DNA of 64,000 bases from Mesonia maritima (GTDB lineage: Bacteria; Bacteroidota; Bacteroidia; Flavobacteriales; Flavobacteriaceae). Numbering within the stretch: the first letter of the stretch is position 1; each line of letters begins with the position of its first letter. Location of the stretch: positions 930,001 to 994,000 of the forward strand of contig NZ_JBHLUA010000012.1 of NCBI RefSeq assembly GCF_042433895.1. Direction: 5' to 3'. This document shows positions 27,197-36,575 of the stretch, one piece after another. The notes under the pieces were generated by a model. That model worked only from the letters and a program-made list of their open reading frames with translations. It did not search any database and was not told the DNA's origin. A program made the translations under genes and the position numbers.

Positions 27197-28048
27197 TTAA
27201 CCGCCTACCAATTTCCCGCCGTTAATGTGCAATACTTGTCCGGTCATATAACTGCTATCTTCCGAAGCGAGAAAAACATAAGCTGGTCCTAATTCTGAAG
27301 GTTGACCAGGTCTTTTCATGGGTGTATCTTTTCCGAAGTCTTCAACAGAATCAAAACTAGAAGGAATAAGTGGCGTCCAAATTGGTCCTGGAGCAACGGC
27401 ATTTACACGAATACCTTTTTCAATCAGAATTTGCGATAATGTTCTGGTAAACGAGATGATTGCTCCTTTTGTGCTGGAATAATCTAATAAAAGTTTATTT
27501 CCGAGATAAGCAGTAACCGATCCTGTATTTATAATAACATCATTTTCTTTTAAATGAGGAATGGCTTCTTGCACAAGATAAAACATAGAATAAATATTGG
27601 TTTTAAATGTTTTTTCGAGTTGCCCTTCAGAAATATCTTCAACCTTATCTTGTGGAAATTGCATTGCTGCATTATTCACCACAATATTTAAACCGCCAAA
27701 ATGATCTACCGTGGCGTCAATAATATGTTTACATTTTTTCTTTTCTGTAATATCAAACTTCAACAAAAGACATTCGCTATTTTCCTTTTCAATTAAATCT
27801 TTTGTAATCTGCGCATCTTTATCTTCGTCTAAATAAACAATAGCGACGTTAGCGCCTTCTTTAGCAAAATGAACCGCAACACTTCTTCCTATTCCGCTAT
27901 CGCCACCAGTGATAAGCGCTACCTTTCCTTTTAGTTTTCCACTTCCTTTGTAATTTTTTCTAATATACTCAGGTTTAGGATGCATTTTTTCTTCGTTACC
28001 GGGCTGAGAATCTTGATGTTGTTCTGGAATATTTTTTTCTTTTTTCAT
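27197..28048 (-). CDS. SDR-family oxidoreductase, stress type
   Basis: This 283-residue classical short-chain dehydrogenase carries an N-terminal tail rich in charged residues (about 1-40), as in general-stress SDRs of the YhdF/YdaD/YgfF type. Visible motifs are the NAD(P)-binding TGGDSGIGRSVA, NNAA in VVNNAAMQF, catalytic Ser in INTGSV and Tyr-x-x-x-Lys in YSSTKGA, plus the C-terminal NGG. The substrate is unknown. It converges with the uvrA-like gene and is divergent from the YqcI gene. Confidence 0.88.
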   Translation of the reverse strand: MKKEKNIPEQHQDSQPGNEEKMHPKPEYIRKNYKGSGKLKGKVALITGGDSGIGRSVAVHFAKEGANVAIVYLDEDKDAQITKDLIEKENSECLLLKFDITEKKKCKHIIDATVDHFGGLNIVVNNAAMQFPQDKVEDISEGQLEKTFKTNIYSMFYLVQEAIPHLKENDVIINTGSVTAYLGNKLLLDYSSTKGAIISFTRTLSQILIEKGIRVNAVAPGPIWTPLIPSSFDSVEDFGKDTPMKRPGQPSELGPAYVFLASEDSSYMTGQVLHINGGKLVGG

Positions 28049-28273
28049 AGCAATATTTTTTATTTCTAAGATAAAAATGCACTACTTATTTAAGTGATAA
28101 TAAGAAGTTAAAAAGTGATTCAATTCAAACTTTTTTTAACGCAATCGAAAATTTTACAGTCTTCAATTTTAATATTATATATTTTTTAACATTAATAGTG
28201 TGATTGCGTTAATCATACTTGTTAATCCGGCAGGGTTACTAATGGAAAAGAAAGAGCTTTACAAAAAAAAGCT

Positions 28274-28915
28274 ATGCATAATTCTGAGGTAAAAGAAAAG
28301 TATAACGAATTTATTCTGAAGAAAAACCATCCGTGCATTATGGCGCAAACTGTTTTTAAGATGGATAAAGCAGTTTTAAAAGAATATAAATCTTTAGGAA
28401 GCGCGGTTACAGCCGAAGTTCTCTTAAAAGATTTGCAGAAATATATTGCTGAATACGATTACGATTCGAACGATTTTTACAGTTTTATCGCCACATTTCC
28501 ATTAGAGAAGAAACTCACCGAAAAACAATTTGAAACCAAATTATGGCAACAATTACAACTAATTGCAACTATTGATACCGAAGCTTGGGATCCCGCTGTT
28601 AGCCCAAATCCAGAAGATAACAACTTTAGTTTCAGTATTCATGGAAGTGCTTTTTATATTGTAGGTTTACACCCAAATAGCAGTCGAATGGCGCGTAAAA
28701 GTCCGTATGCAACGTTAGTTTTTAACTTACATTGGCAATTTGAAAAATTACGCGAAATGGGCGTTTATGATAAAGTAAAAGAAAAAATAAGAGAACGGGA
28801 CGAAGAATTGCAAGGTTCAATTAACCCGATGTTAGAAGATTTTGGTGCTAAAAGTGAAGCAAATCAATATAGCGGAAGAAAAGTTGGAGAGAATTGGAAA
28901 TGTCCATTTCATTAA
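28274..28915 (+). CDS. YqcI/YcgG-family (GntA-like) heme-type hydroxylase candidate
   Basis: This 213-residue protein carries the YqcI/YcgG family pattern: NHPCIMAQTVFKMD near the start, then FSIHGSAFYIVGLHPNSSRM, ARKSPYATLVFNLHWQFEKLR, RERDEELQGSINPML and a C-terminal NWKCPFH. A characterised relative, GntA, is a heme-dependent enzyme that hydroxylates an arginine-derived substrate in guanitoxin synthesis. The cysteine and histidines in the conserved blocks could serve the cofactor. It is 10 nt upstream of a DUF1989 gene and probably co-transcribed. The actual substrate here is unknown. Confidence 0.82.
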   Translation: MHNSEVKEKYNEFILKKNHPCIMAQTVFKMDKAVLKEYKSLGSAVTAEVLLKDLQKYIAEYDYDSNDFYSFIATFPLEKKLTEKQFETKLWQQLQLIATIDTEAWDPAVSPNPEDNNFSFSIHGSAFYIVGLHPNSSRMARKSPYATLVFNLHWQFEKLREMGVYDKVKEKIRERDEELQGSINPMLEDFGAKSEANQYSGRKVGENWKCPFH

Positions 28916-28925
28916 AAAATTACAG

Positions 28926-29522
28926 ATGAATAAAATACATAAAATTGAAATTCAAAGTGGTGCAGCTTTTAAGCTGAAAAAAGGCGATATCTTAAAAGTA
29001 ATTGATCCGGAAGGAGAACAAGTTAGCGATATGGTTTTGTTTAACGCAAAAGATTTAAGAGAGAAAATATCTTCCGGCAAAACCCTCGATTTTGAAGAAA
29101 ATTTGCTCATTTCCAAAGGAAATTTTTTGTGGAGTAATAGAAGCCAAAAAATGATGAAAATCTTAGAAGATACCAACGGCAGAAACGATTTTTTGCTGGC
29201 GCCTTGTAGTCCCGAAACTTTCCAGATTATGTACGATAACCAAAATTATCACCCAAGTTGTTTTGAAAATCTTATCCGAAATCTGAGTCCTTTTGGAATT
29301 CAACCCGACGATATTCCTACGGCGTTTAATATTTTTATGAACGTTCAATTTTTTGAAAATGGAAAATTGAGTGTAGAAGCGCCAACCAGTAAAGCTGGTG
29401 ATTATGTTAGTTTTCAAGCGCAAATGGATTTGGTAGTTGGTTTAACCGCTTGTTCTGCTGAAGATAGTAATAACGGAAGTTTTAAGCCCATTCATTATAG
29501 TATTTCACCTTCAGAAAAATAA
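28926..29522 (+). CDS. DUF1989 (urea-carboxylase-associated type) protein
   Basis: I chose the ATG at 28926, because an earlier in-frame start would lie inside the previous gene. The 198 residues contain KKGDILKVIDPEGEQVSDMV, LISKGNFLWSNRSQKMM, LLAPCSPETF and FNIFMNVQFFENGKLSVEAP with AGDYVSFQAQMDLVVGLTAC. This is the beta-sandwich DUF1989 fold found in urea-carboxylase-associated proteins. The conserved Cys and His suggest a metal site. Pairing with a YqcI-type protein is recurrent and hints at modified guanidino or urea compounds, but no reaction can be named. Confidence 0.8.
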   Translation: MNKIHKIEIQSGAAFKLKKGDILKVIDPEGEQVSDMVLFNAKDLREKISSGKTLDFEENLLISKGNFLWSNRSQKMMKILEDTNGRNDFLLAPCSPETFQIMYDNQNYHPSCFENLIRNLSPFGIQPDDIPTAFNIFMNVQFFENGKLSVEAPTSKAGDYVSFQAQMDLVVGLTACSAEDSNNGSFKPIHYSISPSEK

Positions 29523-29649
29523 ATTCTAAAAGCATATTTTTCTTTGTAGCATTAAGTATTTAATAGTTTAAAAAGTAAACCTTAACTTTTTATAAGGAAT
29601 TAAGGAATGAGTTTCTATGTAATTTTAGGCTAATAAAATACTTGTAAAT

Positions 29650-30658
29650 ATGGAGGTTTTTAACATTAAAGGAATTTTTGTAAAAGATATTTTAAATGAA
29701 TTAGCAGCACAATTTAAAACTTCTTTAACCGAAAATCTTTTTGAATATAAATTAGAACTTCCAAAATCGTTAGGCGAAGGATTTATACAGGGAATAAATT
29801 TTCCGAATGGTGTGGGTTTACTTCAATTTAAAGGAAAATTCAATAAGCAAATCGTTTTTAATTTTACAAGCAAAAAAGTACATCCGTTAAAGTTCTTTTA
29901 TTGTTTAGAAGGAAGTCTCATTCACTCTATAAAACCAGATGGTGAGCGCAGAAAAATTCAGCAATACCAAAGCGCGATTATTTCTTCGTATTATCATTTC
30001 GGTCATATTTATAAATTTCCGATAGATGAATATTTTAATTTTCAAGTGGTAGAAATCGACCGGAAAGCTTTTCGAGAACACATTAATTATAAATTAGAAG
30101 ATATTCCGTATTATTTTTATAAACTTTTCGCCGATGTTGAAGGCGTGCGAGAAGTTTTTTATGAAAGCAATTACACCTTGCATTTGGCGCAAGTGATTAA
30201 AGAAATTGAAGAGTTTGATAAAGATAATTTAGTTCGCGTCAATTTTTTAGGCGCAAAAGCGTTAGAAGCACTTTCATTAATGCTCACGCAATATGAAGAC
30301 GATTTAAAAGAAAATAATCAGCAACGTATTCTTCGAAAAAGTGAGTTTGAAATTGTAAATGATGTAGAGAATTACATCGATCAGCATTTAATGAACCGAA
30401 ACGATTGATGAAATTTCTAAAAAATTCGGTTTAAGCAAACAAAAATTACAGCAAGGTTTTCAGCTAAAACATCAGCACACCATTAATGAATATATTAAAA
30501 GCAAACGTTTAGAACTTGCTTTAAAATTGCTGGATGAGGGTGAAAAAAATATCAGTGAAATCGTCTATGAAATCGGTTTATCCAGCCGCAGTTATTTTTC
30601 AAAAATATTTAAAGAAAAATACAAAATCGCTCCCAGCACGTATTTAAGTTCTAAGTAG
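29650..30658 (+). pseudogene. AraC-type regulator broken before its HTH domain
   Basis: The first frame (252 codons, stop near 30408) gives a ligand-sensing domain and ends IVNDVENYIDQHL, the usual linker into the DNA-binding domain. The following frame continues IDEISKKFGLSKQKLQQGF, INEYIKSKRLELALKLL, ISEIVYEIGLSSRSYFSKIF and APSTYL up to 30658. These are the two helix-turn-helix motifs of AraC/XylS proteins. The net shift is +1 (or -2) around 30395-30410, beside short A runs. Repaired, it would be about 335 residues. It may be a regulator of the neighbouring YqcI/DUF1989 pair. Confidence 0.82.
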
Positions 30659-30659
30659 T

Positions 30660-31211
30660 TTAAGCTTCTTCCGGTTCTTCATTATGAAGTAGCGGATGAT
30701 CTTCTTTATTCAAGCCAACAATAGAAATTAGCGTAGTAATGGTATAATAAAGCATAATAATTACCGCTACAATCGCACCGCAAACAATACTCGAAATCGA
30801 AGACCAAACATAATAAAGATAGCTATAATAACTGGTGTTAATACTTTCAGCTTCCGTAAGCGGATTGTTCATCAGCAAAAACGTAATCACACTTACAATA
30901 AAAACCGTAGCGTCTAACTTTGCTATTTTTAGAATTCGAATATAGTATGTCTTTTTTAACGTAGATTTTGAACCGTGACTAATATTTGTAATCGTAAGCA
31001 ATAGCGTTAAAATAGTTGCCGAAGCAAGTACTACCGTATTAAAAAAAGTATTCAATCGTGGGAGCGAAGAAATAATTAAATCTTTCGCTTCTAAACCAGA
31101 AATGTGTCCCATTAAAATCATTCCTGTAGAAGTAATAACGGTAGCGACAATTCCACCAATTAAAGAGTTTCTACTGAATTTATCCATCTTTTTGCTCACA
31201 AATGACTTCAT
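30660..31211 (-). CDS. Four-helix membrane protein, unknown
   Basis: This 183-residue protein has about four hydrophobic segments: SLIGGIVATVITSTGMILM, FFNTVVLASATILTLLL, ATVFIVSVITFLLM and SISSIVCGAIVAVIIMLYY. It has a short charged C terminus (HNEEPEEA). No motif points to a function. It is convergent with the AraC remnant and lies upstream of nothing obvious on its strand. Confidence 0.65.
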   Translation of the reverse strand: MKSFVSKKMDKFSRNSLIGGIVATVITSTGMILMGHISGLEAKDLIISSLPRLNTFFNTVVLASATILTLLLTITNISHGSKSTLKKTYYIRILKIAKLDATVFIVSVITFLLMNNPLTEAESINTSYYSYLYYVWSSISSIVCGAIVAVIIMLYYTITTLISIVGLNKEDHPLLHNEEPEEA

Positions 31212-31272
31212 AATTCTTGACTAAGTTTAACCGAATGAAAAAAAATATGAACACAAATGAAAAAACAAGGCA

Positions 31273-31797
31273 TTATTTTTTCACATCTTTTAATAAAAAA
31301 TCATTTACTTTTTTACTGTTATCTGCGGTGTGAAGTACAGAAATATCGCCGGTCGTTTCAAAAATAACCGCTTTAATTTCGCTTAATTCAATCACGTTCG
31401 CTTCTCTTAATTTTGCGCGTAAATCAGATTCTGCTACGCGTGCTTTTCGTAGATTATCATCTAATATTTTTTCGCCGTCCATCAGTAGTAAAGGGTTGTT
31501 GTCCACAACGGATTGTACAATTTTAAAACGTCGCAATATGGCAATGAGCATTTGTAAAATATACAACATCGCCAAGCCTAAAAGTCCTTCGGTTAGATTA
31601 ATGGTTGAAGATAGAATCACGCTGGCAAAAAGGGAGCCAATTGCAACAGTCATCGCAAAGTCGAAACTAGACATTTTCGAAAAACTTCGTTTTCCGGCTA
31701 TTTTGGTGAATAGAATAATACCGAAATAAATGCCTACCGAACAGAAAATAATAAATAAAAATGTTTCGTTTGAAATAGAAAATAATTTTTGAATCAT
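31273..31797 (-). CDS. DUF421 (YetF-like) membrane protein
   Basis: This 174-residue protein has three transmembrane helices in the first 90 residues, with IAGKRSFSKMSSFDFAMTVA, the typical R-x-x-(S)-x-M-(S)-x-FD signature of DUF421. A cytoplasmic part follows, with NPLLLMDGEKILDDNLRKAR and LRAKLREANVIELSEIKAVI. Relatives include YetF/YdfR of Bacillus. The role is not well known; germination or envelope stress functions have been proposed elsewhere. Sequence identity to family hallmarks is good. Confidence 0.85.
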   Translation of the reverse strand: MIQKLFSISNETFLFIIFCSVGIYFGIILFTKIAGKRSFSKMSSFDFAMTVAIGSLFASVILSSTINLTEGLLGLAMLYILQMLIAILRRFKIVQSVVDNNPLLLMDGEKILDDNLRKARVAESDLRAKLREANVIELSEIKAVIFETTGDISVLHTADNSKKVNDFLLKDVKK

Positions 31798-31858
31798 GGT
31801 AATTAGTTTTAAGGTTGAAAAATAGTAGTGGTTTTAGTTGAAAAAGATCTTGAAATTG

Positions 31859-32287
31859 TTAAGGTTGAAAAATTTTAAGAAAAGCAACGCAACTTAAACC
31901 AAATAAAATATGCGCAACTATAAGCTGAATGTAAAATTTTGAAAACTGAATTTCGGGAGGGTTCGGGTGAACAGAAAATGCAATACGCCATCCTAAAACA
32001 CCGAGTAAGCCAGCAAAAAATCCTAATACAATTCCGCTTAACCACGAAATAGAAATATATTTCCAGATTAAGAAAAATAAAGCTGTGAAAATAAAACCGA
32101 TTAAAAAATGTAATAACCATCCTAAAATATGATGTTTCCCAATAGCAGTCGAAAAATTCGGAAGTCGATTAATCAATATATTAATTAATTGCGGTTCTTT
32201 AAACTTTTCATTTTTTACTTCAGAATAAAAATAGCTAAAAAACGTCATTACGATTGTCGCTGTAATGCTCGAAAAAAATAACATCAT
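31859..32287 (-). CDS. Small four-helix membrane protein
   Basis: The 142 residues comprise TM segments MMLFFSSITATIVMTFFSYF, LGWLLHFLIGFIFTALFFLI, LSGIVLGFFAGLLGVLGW and FYIQLIVAHILFGLSCVAFL. Conserved-looking GKHHILGW and HPNPPE loops occur. I cannot assign a family with confidence. It is divergent from the PaiB gene. Confidence 0.6.
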   Translation of the reverse strand: MMLFFSSITATIVMTFFSYFYSEVKNEKFKEPQLINILINRLPNFSTAIGKHHILGWLLHFLIGFIFTALFFLIWKYISISWLSGIVLGFFAGLLGVLGWRIAFSVHPNPPEIQFSKFYIQLIVAHILFGLSCVAFLKIFQP

Positions 32288-32341
32288 TGTCGATAGATTT
32301 TTAGATTTAAAAATTAGCTTTATCTTCCGTAAAAAAAGGAA

Positions 32342-32947
32342 ATGTATAAACCTTTAAGATACCGAAAAACCGATAAAAACTATCAAAAAGATTTTATAAA
32401 AAATCATCCTTTTGCCACCTTAATCGTGAAAGAAAAAGAGTTTTTAGCCACGCATATTCCGGTGTTAATTTCAGCAGATTCAGAAGAATTATTGCTTTAC
32501 GGTCATATTGCAAATCATAATGAAATGTTGAAATTTATGAAAAACGGCACCGAAGTATTTTTAATATTTCAAGGTTCTCAGGGTTATGTTTCATCTTCTT
32601 GGTATGAAGAAAAAGATATTAGCACGTGGGATTATTCTGCCGTTCATTTGCACGCGACGGTTAAAATTCAAACTTCAGAAGAATTGGAACTTTCCTTGCG
32701 AAATCTTATTCAACATTTTGAAAAGGACATGGAAAAGCCACTTTTGTATGATGATATTCCAAAGGAAACTATCAGGAAAAATTTTCAGGATATTACCGGT
32801 TTTTGGCTGAAACCTACTAAAATTGAAGCCATCGCGAAATACCACCAAAATTTTTCATCAACAGATATTCAAAATGTGACTGAAAAACTGAAAAATTCTA
32901 ATGAAGATCTGGCATCAGCTATTCAGAAAGAAAATTCAAAAAAATAA
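32342..32947 (+). CDS. PaiB-type FMN-binding protein
   Basis: The protein has 201 residues. FIKNHPFATLIV, ATHIPVLI, ILLYGHIANHNEM-like spacing (LLLYGHIANHNEM), SSSWYEEKDISTWDYSAVHL and ITGFWLKPTKIEAIAK are all signatures of the FMN-binding split-barrel PaiB family. Bacillus PaiB is a transcriptional repressor of sporulation and degradative enzymes. In other bacteria the role is open and flavin binding is likely. The stop directly abuts the convergent AI-2E transporter gene. Confidence 0.9.
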   Translation: MYKPLRYRKTDKNYQKDFIKNHPFATLIVKEKEFLATHIPVLISADSEELLLYGHIANHNEMLKFMKNGTEVFLIFQGSQGYVSSSWYEEKDISTWDYSAVHLHATVKIQTSEELELSLRNLIQHFEKDMEKPLLYDDIPKETIRKNFQDITGFWLKPTKIEAIAKYHQNFSSTDIQNVTEKLKNSNEDLASAIQKENSKK

Positions 32948-34021
32948 TTATTCTGAACTTTCCTTTTTATCAATGGGTTCATTCTGAAATAATTGCCCGA
33001 TTATTTTTAACTTCGGAATATGTAACATTATAGTAGTGAAAATCGCCGTTAGCGGAACAGCTAGAATCATTCCTGAAATTCCCCAAATTGAACCCCAAAA
33101 AATCACCATTAAAATTACTAAAAACGGATGCAGATTTACACGTTCGCCAATTACATAAGGCTGCAACACATAACTTTCCAAAAATTGAGAAACGGTGAAG
33201 GTAATAATTACGCCAATAAGCACACCAATTTCGCCGGAAACCAAATAACCGAAAATAAACGCGAGTCCAAACCCGACCATATTTCCGACATACGGAATTA
33301 ACGTGAGTAAAGCCGCGATAATACTAATTAATATAAAATTCTCTACGCCCGAAATTCCTAAACCTATACTGTAAGAAATGGTGAGTGCGCCCATTAATAA
33401 TAATTTCCCGACCAAATATTGAGAAACAACCTCGGTAAGTTGCCCTGAAGTCTTTTCAATTTCATTTTTATGTTTTTTGGGAAATAGTTTTATCAGAAAT
33501 TTTAAAAACCGCTGTCTGTATCTAAGGATAAAAAAAACGTAAATGAAAACTAAAAAATAATTCGCTAAAAATGAACTTGTTCCCGATAAAAAAACCAAAG
33601 CCTTACTTCCCGGTTTACTAATTTTAGAACCTAATTTATCTATACTTTGACTCTCAATATCTTCTGAAGAAACCGGCGTATTCTGAACTATAAAATTTTT
33701 AAGGTTTTCAATTTTTGGAGTCATATTCTCTTTAATGGAAGGCCACTCTTTTACAAACCCTTGAATTTGATAAAAAACAATAAATAGCACTCCCAGCGAT
33801 AAAATAAATAAGATAAGTGATGAAAGTAAACAGGCTAAAGGTTTTGGAATACCTTTTTCAATTTTTTTACAAAGCGGATAAATCACTAAACTCAGCACTA
33901 CCGCAATTACAAGGGGAGCTAAAAATGCTTGCGCTTTTACCAGTCCCAGAATTAGAAAGTAAGTTCCTAAAATAAGAGCAGCAGCGATAAAAATATTCCG
34001 ATAAAGCAGTTTGTTTTCCAT
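32948..34021 (-). CDS. AI-2E-family transporter (PerM/TqsA type)
   Basis: This 357-residue protein shows eight or so hydrophobic segments, a central loop (about 90-160), and the family blocks VIAVVLSLVIYPLCKKIEKG, LTLIPYVGNMVGFGLAFIFG and NLHPFLVILMVIFWGSIWGI followed by LAVPLTAIF. Members export autoinducer-2 or Na+ (or H+) ions. The substrate cannot be told from sequence. Confidence 0.88.
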   Translation of the reverse strand: MENKLLYRNIFIAAALILGTYFLILGLVKAQAFLAPLVIAVVLSLVIYPLCKKIEKGIPKPLACLLSSLILFILSLGVLFIVFYQIQGFVKEWPSIKENMTPKIENLKNFIVQNTPVSSEDIESQSIDKLGSKISKPGSKALVFLSGTSSFLANYFLVFIYVFFILRYRQRFLKFLIKLFPKKHKNEIEKTSGQLTEVVSQYLVGKLLLMGALTISYSIGLGISGVENFILISIIAALLTLIPYVGNMVGFGLAFIFGYLVSGEIGVLIGVIITFTVSQFLESYVLQPYVIGERVNLHPFLVILMVIFWGSIWGISGMILAVPLTAIFTTIMLHIPKLKIIGQLFQNEPIDKKESSE

Positions 34022-34046
34022 AGTATAGTGATGTTTTTAGTATAAA

Positions 34047-34079
34047 AAACAGAAGCTATGAAAACCATAGCTTCTGTTT
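34047..34079 (-). terminator. Terminator of the catalase gene
   Basis: AAACAGAAGCTATG (34047-34060) pairs perfectly with CATAGCTTCTGTTT (34066-34079), loop AAAAC. It follows the catalase stop on the minus strand, ending in A/T on both sides, so it could also serve as a bidirectional stop. Confidence 0.75.
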
Positions 34080-34099
34080 AAAGGTATCAAAGAAATTGT

Positions 34100-36244
34100 T
34101 TAAGCAGGAATTTTTTTCGCTTTTTCTTCGCGTTCCCAATTTCTATGTTTCGCAATTCCGGCAATAAATTTATTAGGTTCTTTATTAATAAAAACGGTTT
34201 TGTCGTCTTTAAATTCTTTACCGTAAGTGGCATTTAATAATTTCTCACCTTCGTCATTTACTGCGATTGCTTTACAATGTTTTAAAGCTTCGTTAATGAA
34301 TTTTTTGGCTTTCGCTTCTTCTAAAAGTGCTTTTATACTTTTTTCACCTCCTGGCACAAAAATAGCATCAAACAAAACACTTTCAGTAGTAAGAATAGCC
34401 GCATCGACTTTGTGCTCTTTATCTTTATCACACTTCACGGTTCCACCATGCGTTGCCACTAATTGTGGAACAGCTCCTTTTTCTTCGAGTGCTTTTTTCA
34501 TTTTGGTCATCCCTTCGCCGTCAAATCCATCGCCTACAAGAATCGCTATTTTTCGACTCACGATACTATCGCTTTTTAAGTAAGTCTGACTTAAAGCTTC
34601 CGATTTTTCTAAATAGTTTTTCTTTTTTCCCGGTTGGTGTTTTTTCACATCGGCATCGGCTCCAATAGCTTGATTCACCGGTTCTTCTATTTCCGAAGGA
34701 ATTTCCATTCCTAATCCTTGAGCTACTTTTTTAGCCAATTCTTTATCAATTTGAGAAATAACGTAGAGCATTCTTTTTTGAATATGCTCATAAGTACATT
34801 TTCCAAGTTCAAAAGTATAGGCATTTGCAACGTGATTTTTTTCCCACTCTTCTAAACTGCGGTAAAATAAAGCCGGTTGGCTATAGTGATCGCTGAAACT
34901 TTCACTGCGTTCGCGAATTTTCTTCGCATCGATTCGTTCTTCATATGAAGTAAAACCGCCTTCAGCCATTTTCGCTAAATGCGGACAACCACCACCAATT
35001 GAATTTGGGAAATAAGCTGTTTTTCCTTTGTTAATCGTCATACGCATATGCGCATCACGTTGGTTATTATGCACTTCATTAACCGGACGATTAATAGGAA
35101 TTTCAGCAAAATTAGGACTTCCTAAACGCGATAGTTGCGTATCGGTGTAAGAAAATAAACGTCCTTGTAATAATGGATCATTGGTGAAATCTAAACCGGG
35201 CACTAAATGTCCGGGATGAAAAGCGACTTGCTCCGTTTCTGCAAAGAAATTATCGGGATTTCTATTCAAGGTCATTTTTCCTACGCGTTGCACCGGAACC
35301 ATTTCCTCCGGAATTAATTTTGTAGGATCAAGCAAATCAAAATCGAATTTGTGCTCATCTTCTTCTGGTACAATTTGAAAACCTAATTCCCATTCAGGAT
35401 AGTGGCCGGCTTCAATAGCATCCCATAAATCACGTCGATGAAAATCAGCATCGGCTCCATGAATTTTCACAGCTTCATCCCACGTTACGGAATGAACCCC
35501 TAATAAAGGTTTCCAATGGAATTTTACAAAATGCGATTTTCCTTCTTTGTTAATTAATCGAAAGGTGTGAATTCCAAACCCTTCCATCATTCTTAAACTT
35601 CTAGGAATCGCCCGGTCGCTCATCGCCCAAATATGGTTGTGCAAGGTTTCAGTAGTATGCGAAACGAAATCGTAAAATGTATCGTGTGCAGAAGCTGCCT
35701 GCGGAATATCGCGATCGGGTTCCGGTTTTACAGCGTGAATTAGATCGGGAAATTTCATGGCATCTTGAATGAAGAAAATCGGCATGTTGTTTCCTACCAA
35801 ATCGAAAATTCCTTCTTCCGTATAAAATTTTGTGGAAAAACCTCTTACATCACGTGCTAAATCGGCTGAACCTTTATTTCCGGCTACCGTGGAAAAACGT
35901 ACGAAAACCGGTGTTTTTCGTTTGGTATCGGTAAAAATTCCGGCTTTGGTATATTTTTCTTGACTTTTGTATAATTCAAAATAACCGTGCGCTCCGCTTC
36001 CTCGTGCGTGAACAATTCTTTCCGGAATGCGTTCGTGATCAAAATGGGTTATTTTTTCGCGAAGTATAAAATCTTCTAATAAAGTTCCGCCACGTTCTCC
36101 GGCTTTCAGCGAATTATTGGTATCGTTTACCTTTACGCCTTGGTTGGTGGTCATGGTTTTATCTTTTCCTTCTTCTCTAAAATTTTCAAGATTTTCATCT
36201 TTAGAAGAGGAAAGATTCTTGTTTGTTTTTTTTGAATCCTTCAT
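34100..36244 (-). CDS. katE: Large-subunit (clade II) catalase
   Basis: At 714 residues this is a large-subunit heme catalase that breaks H2O2 into water and oxygen. The catalytic His is in RIVHARGSGAHGYF (about residue 80), Asn in LVGNNMPIFFIQD, and the heme-ligating Tyr in RLFSYTDTQLSRLG. A flavodoxin/DJ-1-like C-terminal domain begins near residue 560 (IAILVGDGFDGEGM, VPGGEKS, IAVNDEGEKLL), as in KatE/HPII. The N terminus is long and charged, without a signal peptide, so the enzyme is cytoplasmic. It stands alone between a transporter and the cyanophycin genes. Confidence 0.95.
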   Translation of the reverse strand: MKDSKKTNKNLSSSKDENLENFREEGKDKTMTTNQGVKVNDTNNSLKAGERGGTLLEDFILREKITHFDHERIPERIVHARGSGAHGYFELYKSQEKYTKAGIFTDTKRKTPVFVRFSTVAGNKGSADLARDVRGFSTKFYTEEGIFDLVGNNMPIFFIQDAMKFPDLIHAVKPEPDRDIPQAASAHDTFYDFVSHTTETLHNHIWAMSDRAIPRSLRMMEGFGIHTFRLINKEGKSHFVKFHWKPLLGVHSVTWDEAVKIHGADADFHRRDLWDAIEAGHYPEWELGFQIVPEEDEHKFDFDLLDPTKLIPEEMVPVQRVGKMTLNRNPDNFFAETEQVAFHPGHLVPGLDFTNDPLLQGRLFSYTDTQLSRLGSPNFAEIPINRPVNEVHNNQRDAHMRMTINKGKTAYFPNSIGGGCPHLAKMAEGGFTSYEERIDAKKIRERSESFSDHYSQPALFYRSLEEWEKNHVANAYTFELGKCTYEHIQKRMLYVISQIDKELAKKVAQGLGMEIPSEIEEPVNQAIGADADVKKHQPGKKKNYLEKSEALSQTYLKSDSIVSRKIAILVGDGFDGEGMTKMKKALEEKGAVPQLVATHGGTVKCDKDKEHKVDAAILTTESVLFDAIFVPGGEKSIKALLEEAKAKKFINEALKHCKAIAVNDEGEKLLNATYGKEFKDDKTVFINKEPNKFIAGIAKHRNWEREEKAKKIPA

Positions 36245-36517
36245 AGTTTAGTAGTTTTTGAGTTGTAGGTTAACAACGATACAATGTATGTAAAGGGTTG
36301 CTAAAACTATCCCAACAAAAAGTTTGAAATAAGTTAAAGTATAGCCTAGAAAATAATTTTTCTTTGCCTTATGTCGATGAAATGCTCTTTTTCAATAAAT
36401 TATGAAGGAATATTGATTTCTTATTTGAAGAGTAAAAAGATGGTACTAAAAAGTAATCGGGAATCGTTGAAACTTCTATTACCGACACTTCAGAAATTTT
36501 TCATATTATATTAAAAT
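36245..36517. other. Intergenic region between katE and cphA
   Basis: No open frame of note lies here. It must hold the katE promoter near 36245-36310, but I see no unambiguous TAnnTTTG box on the minus strand. Confidence 0.5.
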
Positions 36518-36551
36518 AACGTAACAGATTTTCATCAAAATCTGTTACGTT
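36518..36551 (-). terminator. Terminator of cphA
   Basis: AACGTAACAGATTTT (36518-36532) pairs perfectly with AAAATCTGTTACGTT (36537-36551), with the loop CATC. It sits 25 nt after the cphA stop. Confidence 0.75.
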
Positions 36552-36575
36552 GTAATAAATAAGTTAGTTTGAAAT

